From Phragmitibacter sp965284365 (GTDB lineage Bacteria; Verrucomicrobiota; Verrucomicrobiia; Verrucomicrobiales; Verrucomicrobiaceae): a stretch of 64,000 nucleotides of DNA. Below, one piece after another: positions 24,587 to 32,749 of this stretch; positions within the stretch are counted from its first letter, which is position 1, and each line of letters opens with the position of its first letter. The position numbers and the translations under genes are program-made. Under the pieces are notes generated by a model that worked only from the letters and a program-made list of their open reading frames with translations, had not been told where the DNA came from and made no database searches. The stretch is taken from positions 3,410,001 through 3,474,000 of the forward strand of contig OZ260079.1 in NCBI GenBank assembly GCA_965284365.1. Direction: 5' to 3'.

Positions 24587-25561
24587 TTAATATCCCGGCT
24601 GAACACATCCCCCGCTCGCGGTCTGAGGCTTCATCTTCCTGGCGATTTCCAGAGCGGCCTCGTATTGCCGTTTGAACTCACCCAAAACGCTTTCATTGCG
24701 GAAGATCGCAGCCGCCGTGAACCGCTGGCGGACGATGGGCAGGAATACCGTTTCAATCAGGTCATCACGAACCGGGATGCGGACTCCGGGATCTGCGGAA
24801 ACGTCCGTTACTGCGTTGTAAACGTCGGACTGCGTAAAGGTCGGCGTGGACATGCGAGCGCGGTAGTTCAGGACGCACAGAGAAATTGGCATGGGGCCGA
24901 GGCGCAGACGCGAGACAGCGGGAGCCGTACTGCCCGTGTATTGCGTGTCGTGCCAGTAGAGACGCGGGCCGGGGGAATCAGCGGTGCGACGGCGGGCGTT
25001 GGTCGTAAAGGAGCCGAAGCCGTAGTCTTCCGTTCTCCAATAGTCATAAACGGCCTGATGAATGTCGCTCAGGTTCTTGGCCGCGATCAATTCATAACCG
25101 TCAGCGATGGCGACAGGGCCGAGGACTTGCAGGACATTGTCGGGCAACTGGATGCAGTCGCACCAGACCGTTGCGGAAACATTGGTCCCGTAGGTCGTAA
25201 GCTCGGGGTTGAGAAGCAGAACCGTGTTCTCGTCTCGCCCTATGATTTCGTTCCATCTGTCGCCAATCTTAATCGAGCATCCCAACATCCAGCTTTGCCA
25301 CGTCGGGGCCGTCAGCGTGAAGCTTGTCCCGCCTTGCGTGAGAGTTGGAATGGTGAAGGTCGTTGGCGCGTAAATCGTGGCGCTCTTGCGTGCTCTGACT
25401 TGCCACAATGGGCCGAGGGTTCCGAGTTCTGACAACCCCCCATGAATGGCCGTCAGACACGCCGGGATAGGGTCATCTTCCGTCCGCGCAGCCGGAATGG
25501 TGCGCTGCTCTGCGTCGAGAAACGAGAGTAAGTGTGTGACGGTCTGGCGGACGGTGAACAT
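24587..25561 (-). CDS. Putative tail adaptor / head-tail connector
   Basis: 324 residues. A helical N-terminus, a central beta region, and a C-terminal half with LIETVFLPIVRQRFTAAAIFRNESVLGEFKRQYEAALEIAR, the long helices that in podovirus adaptors (T7 gp11/P22 gp4-like) line the portal ring. The assignment rests on this pattern and on the place between capsid and tail genes. It starts three bases after the small gene at 25565. Confidence 0.55.
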   Translation of the reverse strand: MFTVRQTVTHLLSFLDAEQRTIPAARTEDDPIPACLTAIHGGLSELGTLGPLWQVRARKSATIYAPTTFTIPTLTQGGTSFTLTAPTWQSWMLGCSIKIGDRWNEIIGRDENTVLLLNPELTTYGTNVSATVWCDCIQLPDNVLQVLGPVAIADGYELIAAKNLSDIHQAVYDYWRTEDYGFGSFTTNARRRTADSPGPRLYWHDTQYTGSTAPAVSRLRLGPMPISLCVLNYRARMSTPTFTQSDVYNAVTDVSADPGVRIPVRDDLIETVFLPIVRQRFTAAAIFRNESVLGEFKRQYEAALEIARKMKPQTASGGCVQPGY

Positions 25562-25564
25562 AGG

Positions 25565-25729
25565 TTATAGCTTCCTGCGTTTCCAAGCCTTCCAGAGCGC
25601 CAGCAGGAGAAAGCGCTCCAGGGTTACAGTAAAATGACCATCTAAGCCGACACTCCAGCCTGACACACGATCCGCACCTAAGTGACGGTCGTAGTCGATA
25701 CAGAATCGACCAATGGTCAGGCTGAACAT
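25565..25729 (-). CDS. 54-residue hypothetical phage protein
   Basis: Compact frame between two structural genes with gaps of only three and seven bases. The first half has a beta pattern (SLTIGRFCIDYDRHLG, WSVGLDGHF), then a hydrophobic and basic helix (LERFLLLALWKAWKRRKL). The aromatic and charged pattern looks like real coding sequence. No family recognised. Confidence 0.5.
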   Translation of the reverse strand: MFSLTIGRFCIDYDRHLGADRVSGWSVGLDGHFTVTLERFLLLALWKAWKRRKL

Positions 25730-25736
25730 GGCGGCT

Positions 25737-26354
25737 TTAGTTTACGTCTGTCCATGTCCCGCTGCTCGCGAACGCGACCCACGCCGTTGCCGAAATCGCG
25801 ACCAGTTCAATGCTGTTCCCGATAGCGCCCGCGCTCGAAATGGCGTCCGCCGTGGCGTTGGTCAGGACGAGTATCTGCGTGGAAGTCGCGGCATTGATGT
25901 CCACATCCTGCGCCACGGTCAGATACACCCTGAAATGCATCCCCACGACCGGAGCCGGGAGAGACAAGACGATTGCGCCACTTGCTCCGGTATTGGTCAG
26001 AACCCCGCCGTAAAGCTCGCTGGCCGCGATTGTGGCCGTGGCTGCGTGTGCGTGAACGGCGATGGTTTCCAGGGTCTTCGAATACGTCTTCGCAAGCGGA
26101 GGCGGCGTAAGTGTCGCCGTGCTCGCCAGCTTAAAAGACGCGGGGAAGATCAGATAACCGTCGAGGCCCTTCAAAAGCAGATTGCCCCGGTTGTCCATGA
26201 TGCCGTGGCTGACGACAGATTCCGTCGTGATGAAGCCGGGGACCTTGAGAGCCTTGGCTGCGTCATCCGTCTGGGCTGGTGATTGAGCTTGGCCAGTGTG
26301 GATGAAAGCCTGAGCGAGGCAGGCGACAATAAGGAGAGTTCGGAATAGTTTCAT
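25737..26354 (-). CDS. Phage-encoded secreted protein
   Basis: 205 residues. The N-terminus is a typical Sec signal (MKLFRTLLIVACLAQAF, cleavage after TGQA near residue 24), unusual within a block of capsid and tail genes. The mature part is Thr/Ala-rich and beta-predicted (GAIVLSLPAPVVGMHFRVYL, ISATAWVAFASSGTW), like a small surface or carbohydrate-binding domain. It may act in the periplasm or outside the cell, or the apparent signal may be a virion tail-tip helix. Confidence 0.65.
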   Translation of the reverse strand: MKLFRTLLIVACLAQAFIHTGQAQSPAQTDDAAKALKVPGFITTESVVSHGIMDNRGNLLLKGLDGYLIFPASFKLASTATLTPPPLAKTYSKTLETIAVHAHAATATIAASELYGGVLTNTGASGAIVLSLPAPVVGMHFRVYLTVAQDVDINAATSTQILVLTNATADAISSAGAIGNSIELVAISATAWVAFASSGTWTDVN

Positions 26355-26383
26355 GATGTGGTGATGAATGAGAGTGGTTGTGG

Positions 26384-26950
26384 TTATTTCTTGAGGGCTA
26401 TCCAGCCCCCTGATGCTATCTCGATGTTGCTTTCAGGTTTCGCCGCGAGTTCCTTGATGGTGTCCAAGGGGACATCCATCATCTTTGCCAGTTCAGAGGC
26501 GCGAGTTTTGGAATCAAGGTTGCGGATTGCCTCGCGGAGTATGCCGATGGTCAGCCCTGAAGGATCTTCGGGCTTGAAGTTAGAGGTTAGAGTTTCGGCT
26601 CTTTCCTTGTCAGGCTTCGGCTTGGGATAGTGCTTTTTGGGCTTCTCGTCGGCTTCCTTGGGGAGTTCGACGGTGACGATGATGGGGTAGAACAGCTTTT
26701 GTTCGAGGATGTCACGGGCCATAGCCAGTTTCTCCATTTCCCAAATGCTGAGCGGAACCTTGAATTCCTGCATTCCCTCCCTGCTCTTGAACAAGTAAAC
26801 CTTGCTCCCGCGCCCACTGAATCGAAACGATCCATTGTTTCCCGTCAGCATCTTCAGAACGATGATGGGCTCGCCGGGTTCGGCGTGTTTCACAAGGTCC
26901 GCTGAAATGACAGTGCGGGGAAGGCTTTTAAGACTGGTCGGCTTGTTCAT
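26384..26950 (-). CDS. Hypothetical protein upstream of the secreted gene
   Basis: 188 residues. The N-terminal half is beta-rich (FRFSGRGSKVYLFKS); a Pro/Lys linker (KHYPKPKPDK) leads to a helical C-terminus with SLDTIKELAAKPESNIEIA. Placed just after the capsid gene, a head decoration or head-completion role is possible, but no family is recognised. Confidence 0.55.
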   Translation of the reverse strand: MNKPTSLKSLPRTVISADLVKHAEPGEPIIVLKMLTGNNGSFRFSGRGSKVYLFKSREGMQEFKVPLSIWEMEKLAMARDILEQKLFYPIIVTVELPKEADEKPKKHYPKPKPDKERAETLTSNFKPEDPSGLTIGILREAIRNLDSKTRASELAKMMDVPLDTIKELAAKPESNIEIASGGWIALKK

Positions 26951-27006
26951 GAGTTAAGAGAGCCCACCCCATCACGGAAGATCAGGGGCGGGCCAAGGGT
27001 GAAGGG

Positions 27007-28524
27007 TTAGGCGGCTTGCAGTTCGGGCGTTGGGATGCCTTCATGCTGGATGGCGAACTCCATCAGGCCGTAGCCGTGGGAGATGCCATCCGTGCGCTTA
27101 CGAAGGTCGCAACCGTCAACAGCCTCGAAGCCGACGCCGTTCACGAACTTGTAGTCGCGATCCTGGGTGATGGTCGTATCAGTCTGGCCGTATCCACGGA
27201 GGGCAGCGCCCTTGCCGAAGAAGAAGCCGTGACCAATGCACTCGCCTTTCGCGTTCGCAGGAATAATCCATGCGCCAACGTCAAAGCTGTCCGTGTAGCT
27301 GAAGGCGGGGTCAGTGGTGGCAGAAGCGCCCACGCCGCCAGCGGCAGGAGTGCTGTCCCACGTATCATCGACCGCGACAATTTCACCGACTGTGGTCGCG
27401 CCCTTCGTGGAAGTGCCAGCGCCGTCAGGAGACAGGATGTTAGTCAGAGTGATCTGGTTGCCATTGTTGCTGCTGCCGACGTAGCTGACGAAGCCCACGG
27501 AACCGTTGGGGTTCACGATCCACGCATAATACGTGGCGGAATCCACGACCGCATCTTGGCCTTCGACCCACTGGTAATCGTAACCGGGGAACCATTCAAA
27601 GTAACGGTTCCGGGTATTGGCTGAGTTCATGATCAGCTTGCAGGCAGAGCCAGCGCTGTCCACGCTGAAGGCCGTCCCAAGCTTCGCCAGAGGCGCGGTA
27701 GGATCGCCGATATGGTCGTCAAGGTCAGGAGCGGAGACAATGTGCTCGAAAAGGCCGATGCCCATCCAGTCGGTAAGGCGACCGTTGAACAGCGGGTTTT
27801 CTTCGCCGCGCTCCTGCGCATTACCCATGGCATTTTGATAGCTGGTGGCGTTCCGAATATCCGCCATCGCCACGTCTGGGAGATAGGAGATGTAACGATA
27901 GACCGGGCTGCCGAGCTTGTTCTTCTTGATACCAATGGGAGAAGCGCCAATGCGTTGCACCTGCATCTTCATGGTGGTCAGAAAGTCAGGAGCCATCACA
28001 TCATCGCGGGTAAGCGCGTCACGTGAAGTCTTGTGGCCGGGGCGAATAATGTTGCCGACCGCGCCGCGAATCAGCTTCATCTTCATGTCATACATCCGGC
28101 GACGGCCGAGCTTCACCTTCAGTTTCTCAACGCAGGCGTCTTCGACATCTTGACCGGCGGCCAGGAAGCGAATTTCCTTCTTGGTCATCTCGGTAGCATC
28201 ACGATGGAAGTCGAGTTGCATTGAGTAGTTGGAGAACTTCGCCTTACTTGTCTTGCCTGTGAGTTCTTCTTCACCAAGCACGCCCGGACCAGCGAGGTCG
28301 GACTGCACGGTAAAGACCATTTTGTCGCCGCCCGTCTTGGATAGGTCGCGCTTCACGTAGAAGACGGCTTCGGAGTTTTCCGCGCCTTCAAACATCTTGA
28401 AGTCGTCGTATTGGGCCGCGCCGTGTTCGAGCCGCTTGGAATAGAGTTTGCCCTTCGCGTCGGCGGCTGTGGTCAGCACATCGGCGAGAGTTTGCACATC
28501 GGCATTTGCATTGAAAGTAGCCAT
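27007..28524 (-). CDS. Major capsid protein, N4-gp56/DUF4043 type
   Basis: 505 residues. The N-terminal third carries the hallmarks of this HK97-fold family: VFYVKRDLSKTGGDKMVFTVQ, GPGVLGEEELTGKTSKAKF and the LDFHRDATEM helix with the conserved Arg. The middle YISYLPDVAMADIRNATSYQ and the C-terminal repeats of Gly-rich beta strands also fit. It forms the icosahedral shell. Scaffold lies immediately upstream and terL beyond it, a standard head-gene order. No truncation seen. Confidence 0.9.
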   Translation of the reverse strand: MATFNANADVQTLADVLTTAADAKGKLYSKRLEHGAAQYDDFKMFEGAENSEAVFYVKRDLSKTGGDKMVFTVQSDLAGPGVLGEEELTGKTSKAKFSNYSMQLDFHRDATEMTKKEIRFLAAGQDVEDACVEKLKVKLGRRRMYDMKMKLIRGAVGNIIRPGHKTSRDALTRDDVMAPDFLTTMKMQVQRIGASPIGIKKNKLGSPVYRYISYLPDVAMADIRNATSYQNAMGNAQERGEENPLFNGRLTDWMGIGLFEHIVSAPDLDDHIGDPTAPLAKLGTAFSVDSAGSACKLIMNSANTRNRYFEWFPGYDYQWVEGQDAVVDSATYYAWIVNPNGSVGFVSYVGSSNNGNQITLTNILSPDGAGTSTKGATTVGEIVAVDDTWDSTPAAGGVGASATTDPAFSYTDSFDVGAWIIPANAKGECIGHGFFFGKGAALRGYGQTDTTITQDRDYKFVNGVGFEAVDGCDLRKRTDGISHGYGLMEFAIQHEGIPTPELQAA

Positions 28525-28575
28525 AGTTTTTAAAGAGTGGGTTGGTTGTGTGCCGTGACGCGTTGGGTTGATTTC

Positions 28576-29697
28576 TTATCGCCGAGCCAGTTCGATCCGC
28601 TTCATCTGAGCCAGAACCGCCGCCGCCTCTTCGTCTGACATGTTGTCAATCGAGGCTAAGGCTTGCTCTTTCGTGATCATCGAAGTCCCCTGATTCCCAG
28701 GAGTCTCCGTAAGACCGCGAACGTTCTTCACTGGCGTTGGTGCCGTTGGGAACTTGGCGGGAGCGAAGGATTTGAATTCGTCTTCGATCCGTTTAGCAAG
28801 CTCGATGGGCCAGTCCGGAGACTGCATGACCGGGTCGCCATCTTCCTCGGCAACAATCTGCGCGGCGCGGAGAGCCCGTTTGAAAGCGGGGTTCTCCAGT
28901 TGCTTCGCATACTGTGTTTCCACCAACGTGATGTTGGCTTTTTGCGTCTGGTCGAATGAGCGGTTTGCGATCTCGCTTTGAGCGTGTTCTTGCTTCGCTT
29001 GGAGCAGCTTGAATCGCGCCTCGACCAATTCATCAGTCAATTCGTCGGCCCTCTCGTGGTCGTAAGACTTTGTGGCGGCTTTCTTATCGGCTCTGATTTG
29101 TTCGATTCGTTTTTCGAGCGCTGCGATCTCGGCAGGAACTTCAGGCGCTTCCGGTTCGGTCGCTAGAGCTTGCTCTGCTTTCGCGCCCAGATTGGGGGCT
29201 AATGCAGCTTGAGCTTCAGCGAAGGAGGCGTATTTGCCCGCCTTAACGGAGTCCACGATGGAGATGACGAGGGAGCGATCCTTTGCGGAGAGTCCCCGCA
29301 TAAAGACGCGCTCGCCAACCCTTTCCTCTTTCGAGGTTTCGAGTTCTGTTTCGTCTTCCGGCTTTGGCGTTTCTTTCGGCTTTGCAGCTTCCGGCTTCTT
29401 GAAACCAAAGATCTCGGCCACGGCTTGGAGATCTCCTTTTTCGGCGGCAGCGGATGCGGCGTTGATTTCCTGGCGCGTAAGTGATGCCAACCGATCTTCA
29501 GGGAGATTCGACAACATTTCATCGAAAGATGCGCCCTCCTTAATCTCGATAGCGGCACTGGCTTCAGGTGTGGAAGGCGTGGTCTCGGCGGCTGGCGGCA
29601 TGGTCGCGGCACCAGTCTCGATTACGGCTTCAGATGTAGCAGGGGAGCCCGTGGGTTGGTCACCGCTCGTTGCTCCCGTGTTGTTTGTTTCCGACAT
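28576..29697 (-). CDS. Capsid scaffold protein
   Basis: 373 residues, acidic, with a Thr/Pro/Ala-rich N-terminus and long coiled-coil segments (EIAALEKRIEQIRADKKAATK, ADELTDELVEARFKLLQAKQEH). The composition and the place directly upstream of the capsid gene are those of podovirus scaffolds. The C-terminal helix (MSDEEAAAVLAQMKRIE) probably binds the shell. No protease motif seen. Copy 4 of the phage element lies 61 bp upstream of its start. Confidence 0.75.
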   Translation of the reverse strand: MSETNNTGATSGDQPTGSPATSEAVIETGAATMPPAAETTPSTPEASAAIEIKEGASFDEMLSNLPEDRLASLTRQEINAASAAAEKGDLQAVAEIFGFKKPEAAKPKETPKPEDETELETSKEERVGERVFMRGLSAKDRSLVISIVDSVKAGKYASFAEAQAALAPNLGAKAEQALATEPEAPEVPAEIAALEKRIEQIRADKKAATKSYDHERADELTDELVEARFKLLQAKQEHAQSEIANRSFDQTQKANITLVETQYAKQLENPAFKRALRAAQIVAEEDGDPVMQSPDWPIELAKRIEDEFKSFAPAKFPTAPTPVKNVRGLTETPGNQGTSMITKEQALASIDNMSDEEAAAVLAQMKRIELARR

Positions 29698-29726
29698 TCC
29701 CGCCGTTGTATCACGGCAGGCGGGTT

Positions 29727-29762
29727 ATGCACGGAGCGCAAAGCCACATTGCATGCAACACG
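29727..29762 (-). promoter_or_regulatory. Phage repeated element, copy 4
   Basis: On the minus strand: core TTGCATGCAA (29758-29749), GGCTTT in the middle, GTGCAT (29732-29727) again 26 bp after the core start, then AACCC. The core starts 61 bp before the scaffold ATG at 29697. This copy faces the scaffold-capsid operon, opposite to the other three, showing that the element follows transcription direction. Confidence 0.75.
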
Positions 29763-29783
29763 CGTTTATTGATGCGGTCAGAG

Positions 29784-31559
29784 TCACTGATCGCCACGTT
29801 TCCAGAGTCTCCAGTCCTTTGGCTTGCGGCGCTTGCGGGGAGTGATGCGGTAAAGGGTCGCGCTCCCGATAGAATAAAGGCCCATAGCGCAGGCCATCAC
29901 ATCATCATCATGCAGGCCGGACGGAGCGCCGAGCTTACCATTCTTCCCAACTGAGAAGACGCGCATCTCATTCACGGCATTGGGGCAGGGGCATTCAAAT
30001 TGCCGCTCCCGGATGTGAAGGGCGAGGCAGTCAATGACCTGAACCTTTGTGTTATGATCCTTGGTCTTGAAGCCGTAGAGGTATTTGACCGAGTTGCGGT
30101 CTTTATCGTCGATCACCTGTCGCTTGTAGAGGGGGACGCCGCGGAGTTTCAGCAACTCCAGAATGCCGAGCCCCATGTTCATCTCTAAGACCACGAGACA
30201 GTTGCCGTAATACTTCGACAGGTTCTCGATGTGAGTCGCCACCAAGTCTCCTTCACCCTGGAACGGCGGACGGACGCGGGCGACCAACTTGGCCGGAACT
30301 TCCTCCTTCGCCCCCTCCGGCAGGTATGGCGAGCGCAGGACAAGGATTGAATGGCTGTCAGGGTCATCACTCTCCGTCTGATCCTCGCCCGTCGCAGGGT
30401 CGCAGGAGACAAGGTATCGGCAGCCCTCTTTTGGATGCTCCCAGACCTGAATTTCACCCTTGCCCTCTTGGTCGAATTGCCAAGAAATGCCGCCGTCGTC
30501 CTGCTCCGTCAGTGTCCCGCTTTCCGCATTGTAGGATTGCGTCAGCCGCTCCAGTTCCCCGATACGATACGGGTCAAACTTTGGTCGACCGCTGCCCAGC
30601 CAGCACGAGACATCATCCTCGGCATAGTATTCGTCAAAGGACTCCTCGGAGCCGTTCAGTTCGCCCGCAATCGTGGCCCTGCGCCATGCGATCTGCTCCA
30701 AGGTCCACTTGTGGCGGTCGATGCCCTGAATCTCCCTGTGCGTCAGTGTGGCCTGAATCTTGGCGCGCTCAGCTTCATTCAGTGAAGGGCGCCCATTCTT
30801 GCCGTCGTATTGGTTTTCCTCGAACTCGAACCATGCGGCAAAGACTTTCACCCAGCCGTTGCCGGGGCGGGGATTCCCGGCCTTGAGTTGGGCAACAAAT
30901 TCGTCCAGCCAGAGCGCACCCTTCCACTGGTTGTATTGCCATCCGTGCTGACCGTTCGGGGTGCCTTCGGAGATGACGACCGTTCCGGGCCGCTGGGGAA
31001 TGGACTGCAAAATAGCATCCATCGTGATGACGTCGTTCTTCACGCCAGTCCGGGGCCACTTCGGAGTTTCGGAGGCGAGGAAGAATTGGCGGGTGCGGCC
31101 AATCCCGGCGTTGCAGTTTTGCGCCGTGTCGATTTCGAAGACGGTCCCATTTGAAAGGGTCGTCATGCCCTGCTTTTGGCTGAGTTTCGATTCCCACGGG
31201 AACGCATCGCACCTGTCATAATCCCCCATGCGAGAGCGGATTTTATCCGAATTGGGCTTCACGTCCGCCACGATCACGGCGTCAATCTTGCGGTTGCGCC
31301 CCATGTGATAGCCACACTGAAGGCCGAACGTCGTGCCTCCGCATTGCCGGATCTTGGTTCCCAGGATGCGAACCATCACCCCTAGGCACGTGAGGACATA
31401 AATCGCCTCATTCATCCGCCGCTGAAACACATTAGGCTTTGGCGACACCTCCCGATTGTCCTTATCGAAGATCCGCAAATAGGTTCCAAAATGGACAAGC
31501 GGACTTTTCCGAGCCATCTCTTCAATGTCCTCGGGTGTCGGATCAAATTCTTCTTCCAT
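29784..31559 (-). CDS. terL: Terminase large subunit
   Basis: 591 residues. The ATPase P-loop is the deviant terminase type: TKIRQCGGTT (residues 68-77), with the lysine at the start of the loop rather than before the Thr pair. Walker-like DAVIVADVKP and FFLASETPKWP follow. The RNase H-like nuclease half has SCDPATGED (near 393) and the late Asp cluster GLHDDDVMACA near the C-terminus. It translocates and cuts phage DNA at the portal. Its small partner is about 25 kb away on the other strand. Confidence 0.9.
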   Translation of the reverse strand: MEEEFDPTPEDIEEMARKSPLVHFGTYLRIFDKDNREVSPKPNVFQRRMNEAIYVLTCLGVMVRILGTKIRQCGGTTFGLQCGYHMGRNRKIDAVIVADVKPNSDKIRSRMGDYDRCDAFPWESKLSQKQGMTTLSNGTVFEIDTAQNCNAGIGRTRQFFLASETPKWPRTGVKNDVITMDAILQSIPQRPGTVVISEGTPNGQHGWQYNQWKGALWLDEFVAQLKAGNPRPGNGWVKVFAAWFEFEENQYDGKNGRPSLNEAERAKIQATLTHREIQGIDRHKWTLEQIAWRRATIAGELNGSEESFDEYYAEDDVSCWLGSGRPKFDPYRIGELERLTQSYNAESGTLTEQDDGGISWQFDQEGKGEIQVWEHPKEGCRYLVSCDPATGEDQTESDDPDSHSILVLRSPYLPEGAKEEVPAKLVARVRPPFQGEGDLVATHIENLSKYYGNCLVVLEMNMGLGILELLKLRGVPLYKRQVIDDKDRNSVKYLYGFKTKDHNTKVQVIDCLALHIRERQFECPCPNAVNEMRVFSVGKNGKLGAPSGLHDDDVMACAMGLYSIGSATLYRITPRKRRKPKDWRLWKRGDQ

Positions 31560-31690
31560 CCCACCAAAGGGCGGGAAAGGTGAGGGGATTGCAACGGGGG
31601 CGGGGGCGTATTGCGGGCAATGAGCCTACGAAGATTTGACCAGAGTTTGACCCGACTGCCTCTGGAAGCCTTATTCTATAAGGGTCGGGC

Positions 31691-31747
31691 TAAGACTCAA
31701 AATCTTGTTGTAGTAATACAGTGTCGGTTCGAGTCCGACCGCCGGTA
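31691..31747 (+). other. attR: 3' fragment of tRNA-Leu(CAA): prophage right attachment site
   Basis: The sequence carries an anticodon arm (TAAGA, loop CTCAAAA with anticodon CAA, TCTTG), the long variable arm of a Leu tRNA, a T arm (GTCGG, loop TTCGAGT, CCGAC) and the 3' acceptor half CGCCGGT plus A. The 5' half (D arm and acceptor strand) is absent upstream, so this is not a gene. It closely resembles the matching part of Escherichia coli leuX, a well-known island site. Phage genes end here; the intact tRNA should be at the left junction. Confidence 0.85.
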
Positions 31748-31945
31748 CTTTTCCTGGCTGATGAATGAGGTGATGTCTGACACACGAACAATCCGTGTGA
31801 CATCATCAGTAGTGAACTGCTGGCCTTCCAAGTAGCGCTCCCTGCTGTATCCGAATCTCCCTGAAGGACCTATAAGGTGCGTCCGCCAGCACACCCGATA
31901 GTTGTCCGAGCGGCGATGAGGCATTGCTAACAGCATTTTACCTCT

Positions 31946-32437
31946 ATGAAACTCGAAACACTTAAAGACCTGTACATCCACGAACTCAAAGACCTTTATA
32001 GCGCCGAAAAGCAGTTGATCAAAGCTCTGCCCAAGATGGCGAAAGCCGCGAACAACGCTCAATTGGCCGAAGGCTTTAAGCTTCACCTGGAAGAAACGAA
32101 GGAACACGCCAAGCGCTTGGAAACCATTCTCGAAAGCCATGGCACCGGCACCCGTGGACCCAAATGCCAGGGCATGGAAGGTCTCCTCAAAGAAGGAGAA
32201 GACATGATCGAGGAAGAAGCCGATGAGGAAGTGCGTGACGCCGGCCTCATCTCGGCCGCTCAACGGGTTGAGCATTATGAAATCGCCGGCTATGGCTGCG
32301 CCAGAACCTATGCGGAACTCCTCGGTGACACGAAGGGCGCCAAGACCCTTCAGCAAACCCTGGACGAAGAAGGCGCGACGGATAAGAAGCTCACTAAGCT
32401 CGCCGTCGAGGTGATCAATGTCGAAGCCGCCAAGTAA
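31946..32437 (+). CDS. yciF: YciF/YciE-type ferritin-like protein (DUF892)
   Basis: 163 residues beginning LKDLYIHELKDLYSAEKQLIKALPKMAKAA, the DUF892 signature. The helices carry Glu/His residues for a di-metal site (HLEETKEHAKRLE; RVEHYEIAGYGCARTYAELLGD). Four-helix bundle, usual length. Members are induced by osmotic and oxidative stress. It is the first chromosomal gene after the attachment site; the 200 bp before it hold an imperfect hairpin (about 31771-31807) but no gene. Confidence 0.92.
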   Translation: MKLETLKDLYIHELKDLYSAEKQLIKALPKMAKAANNAQLAEGFKLHLEETKEHAKRLETILESHGTGTRGPKCQGMEGLLKEGEDMIEEEADEEVRDAGLISAAQRVEHYEIAGYGCARTYAELLGDTKGAKTLQQTLDEEGATDKKLTKLAVEVINVEAAK

Positions 32438-32518
32438 GTAGGTCTTCGCAAATAATATTCTTCCCGGGGCACCCGTGGTAAGCTGATCGTCAGCATGCCG
32501 TGGATGCCCCGACTGATC

Positions 32519-32719
32519 TTAACGAGGAAACAACGCTGCTATACGGATCGCGCAGTTTTTTATTTCCGAGGAGGGTGACAAGAGATCTTCAATGCCGTTC
32601 CACTGCAAGTCACTCAGCTTGTAGGAGGCGAGATCAACAGTCTTATCAGTACTCCGGTCAACGCCCCGCATGAACAGGCTTTCCCTGATGACTTTCTCGG
32701 GGAGAGAGCTGAGCACCAT
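32519..32719 (-). pseudogene. Possible remnant of an IS-type transposase N-terminus
   Basis: 66 codons; SYKLSDLQWNGIEDLLSP recalls the first helix of IS4/IS5-family transposases (Y-x-LTDxQWxxIxPLLP). The match ends there, with a stop and no DDE domain nearby, so at most a small relic. An imperfect inverted repeat at 32466-32512 lies next to it. Could equally be chance. Confidence 0.25.
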
Positions 32720-32749
32720 CCCGTCTAGCCTACGCGAAGCAAAGGGGTC

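Larger units (their letters stand above)
1..31747. mobile_element. Integrated temperate tailed phage (right part of a prophage)
   Basis: A continuous block of phage genes: replication, terminase small subunit, giant internal protein, portal, fibres, lysis on the plus strand; tail adaptor, capsid, scaffold and terminase large subunit on the minus strand. It stops at a 3' tRNA-Leu fragment, beyond which chromosomal genes begin. The DUF4043/N4-gp56-type capsid, large portal, giant internal protein and absence of any tape measure, sheath or tail tube gene suggest a podovirus-like particle (inference). Integrase, repressor and the left attachment site are not in the window. The two terminase subunits are about 25 kb apart on opposite strands, an uncommon layout. 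All virion and lysis genes look intact. Confidence 0.9.

Noticed and set aside
16..29762. The four phage elements as sigma-70 promoters
   Set aside because: TTGCAT to the nearest AT-rich hexamer is about 25 bp, not 16-18, and copies 1 and 2 have no -10-like box at the right place.
29784..31559. Terminase large subunit as inactivated, because the usual P-loop lysine before the Thr is missing
   Set aside because: Phage terminases often use a deviant P-loop with Lys/Arg at its start, as here (TKIRQCGGTT), so it is probably active.
31697..32356. A minus-strand frame antisense to the ferritin-like gene
   Set aside because: The plus-strand gene is a textbook DUF892 protein; the antisense frame is its shadow running into the tRNA fragment.
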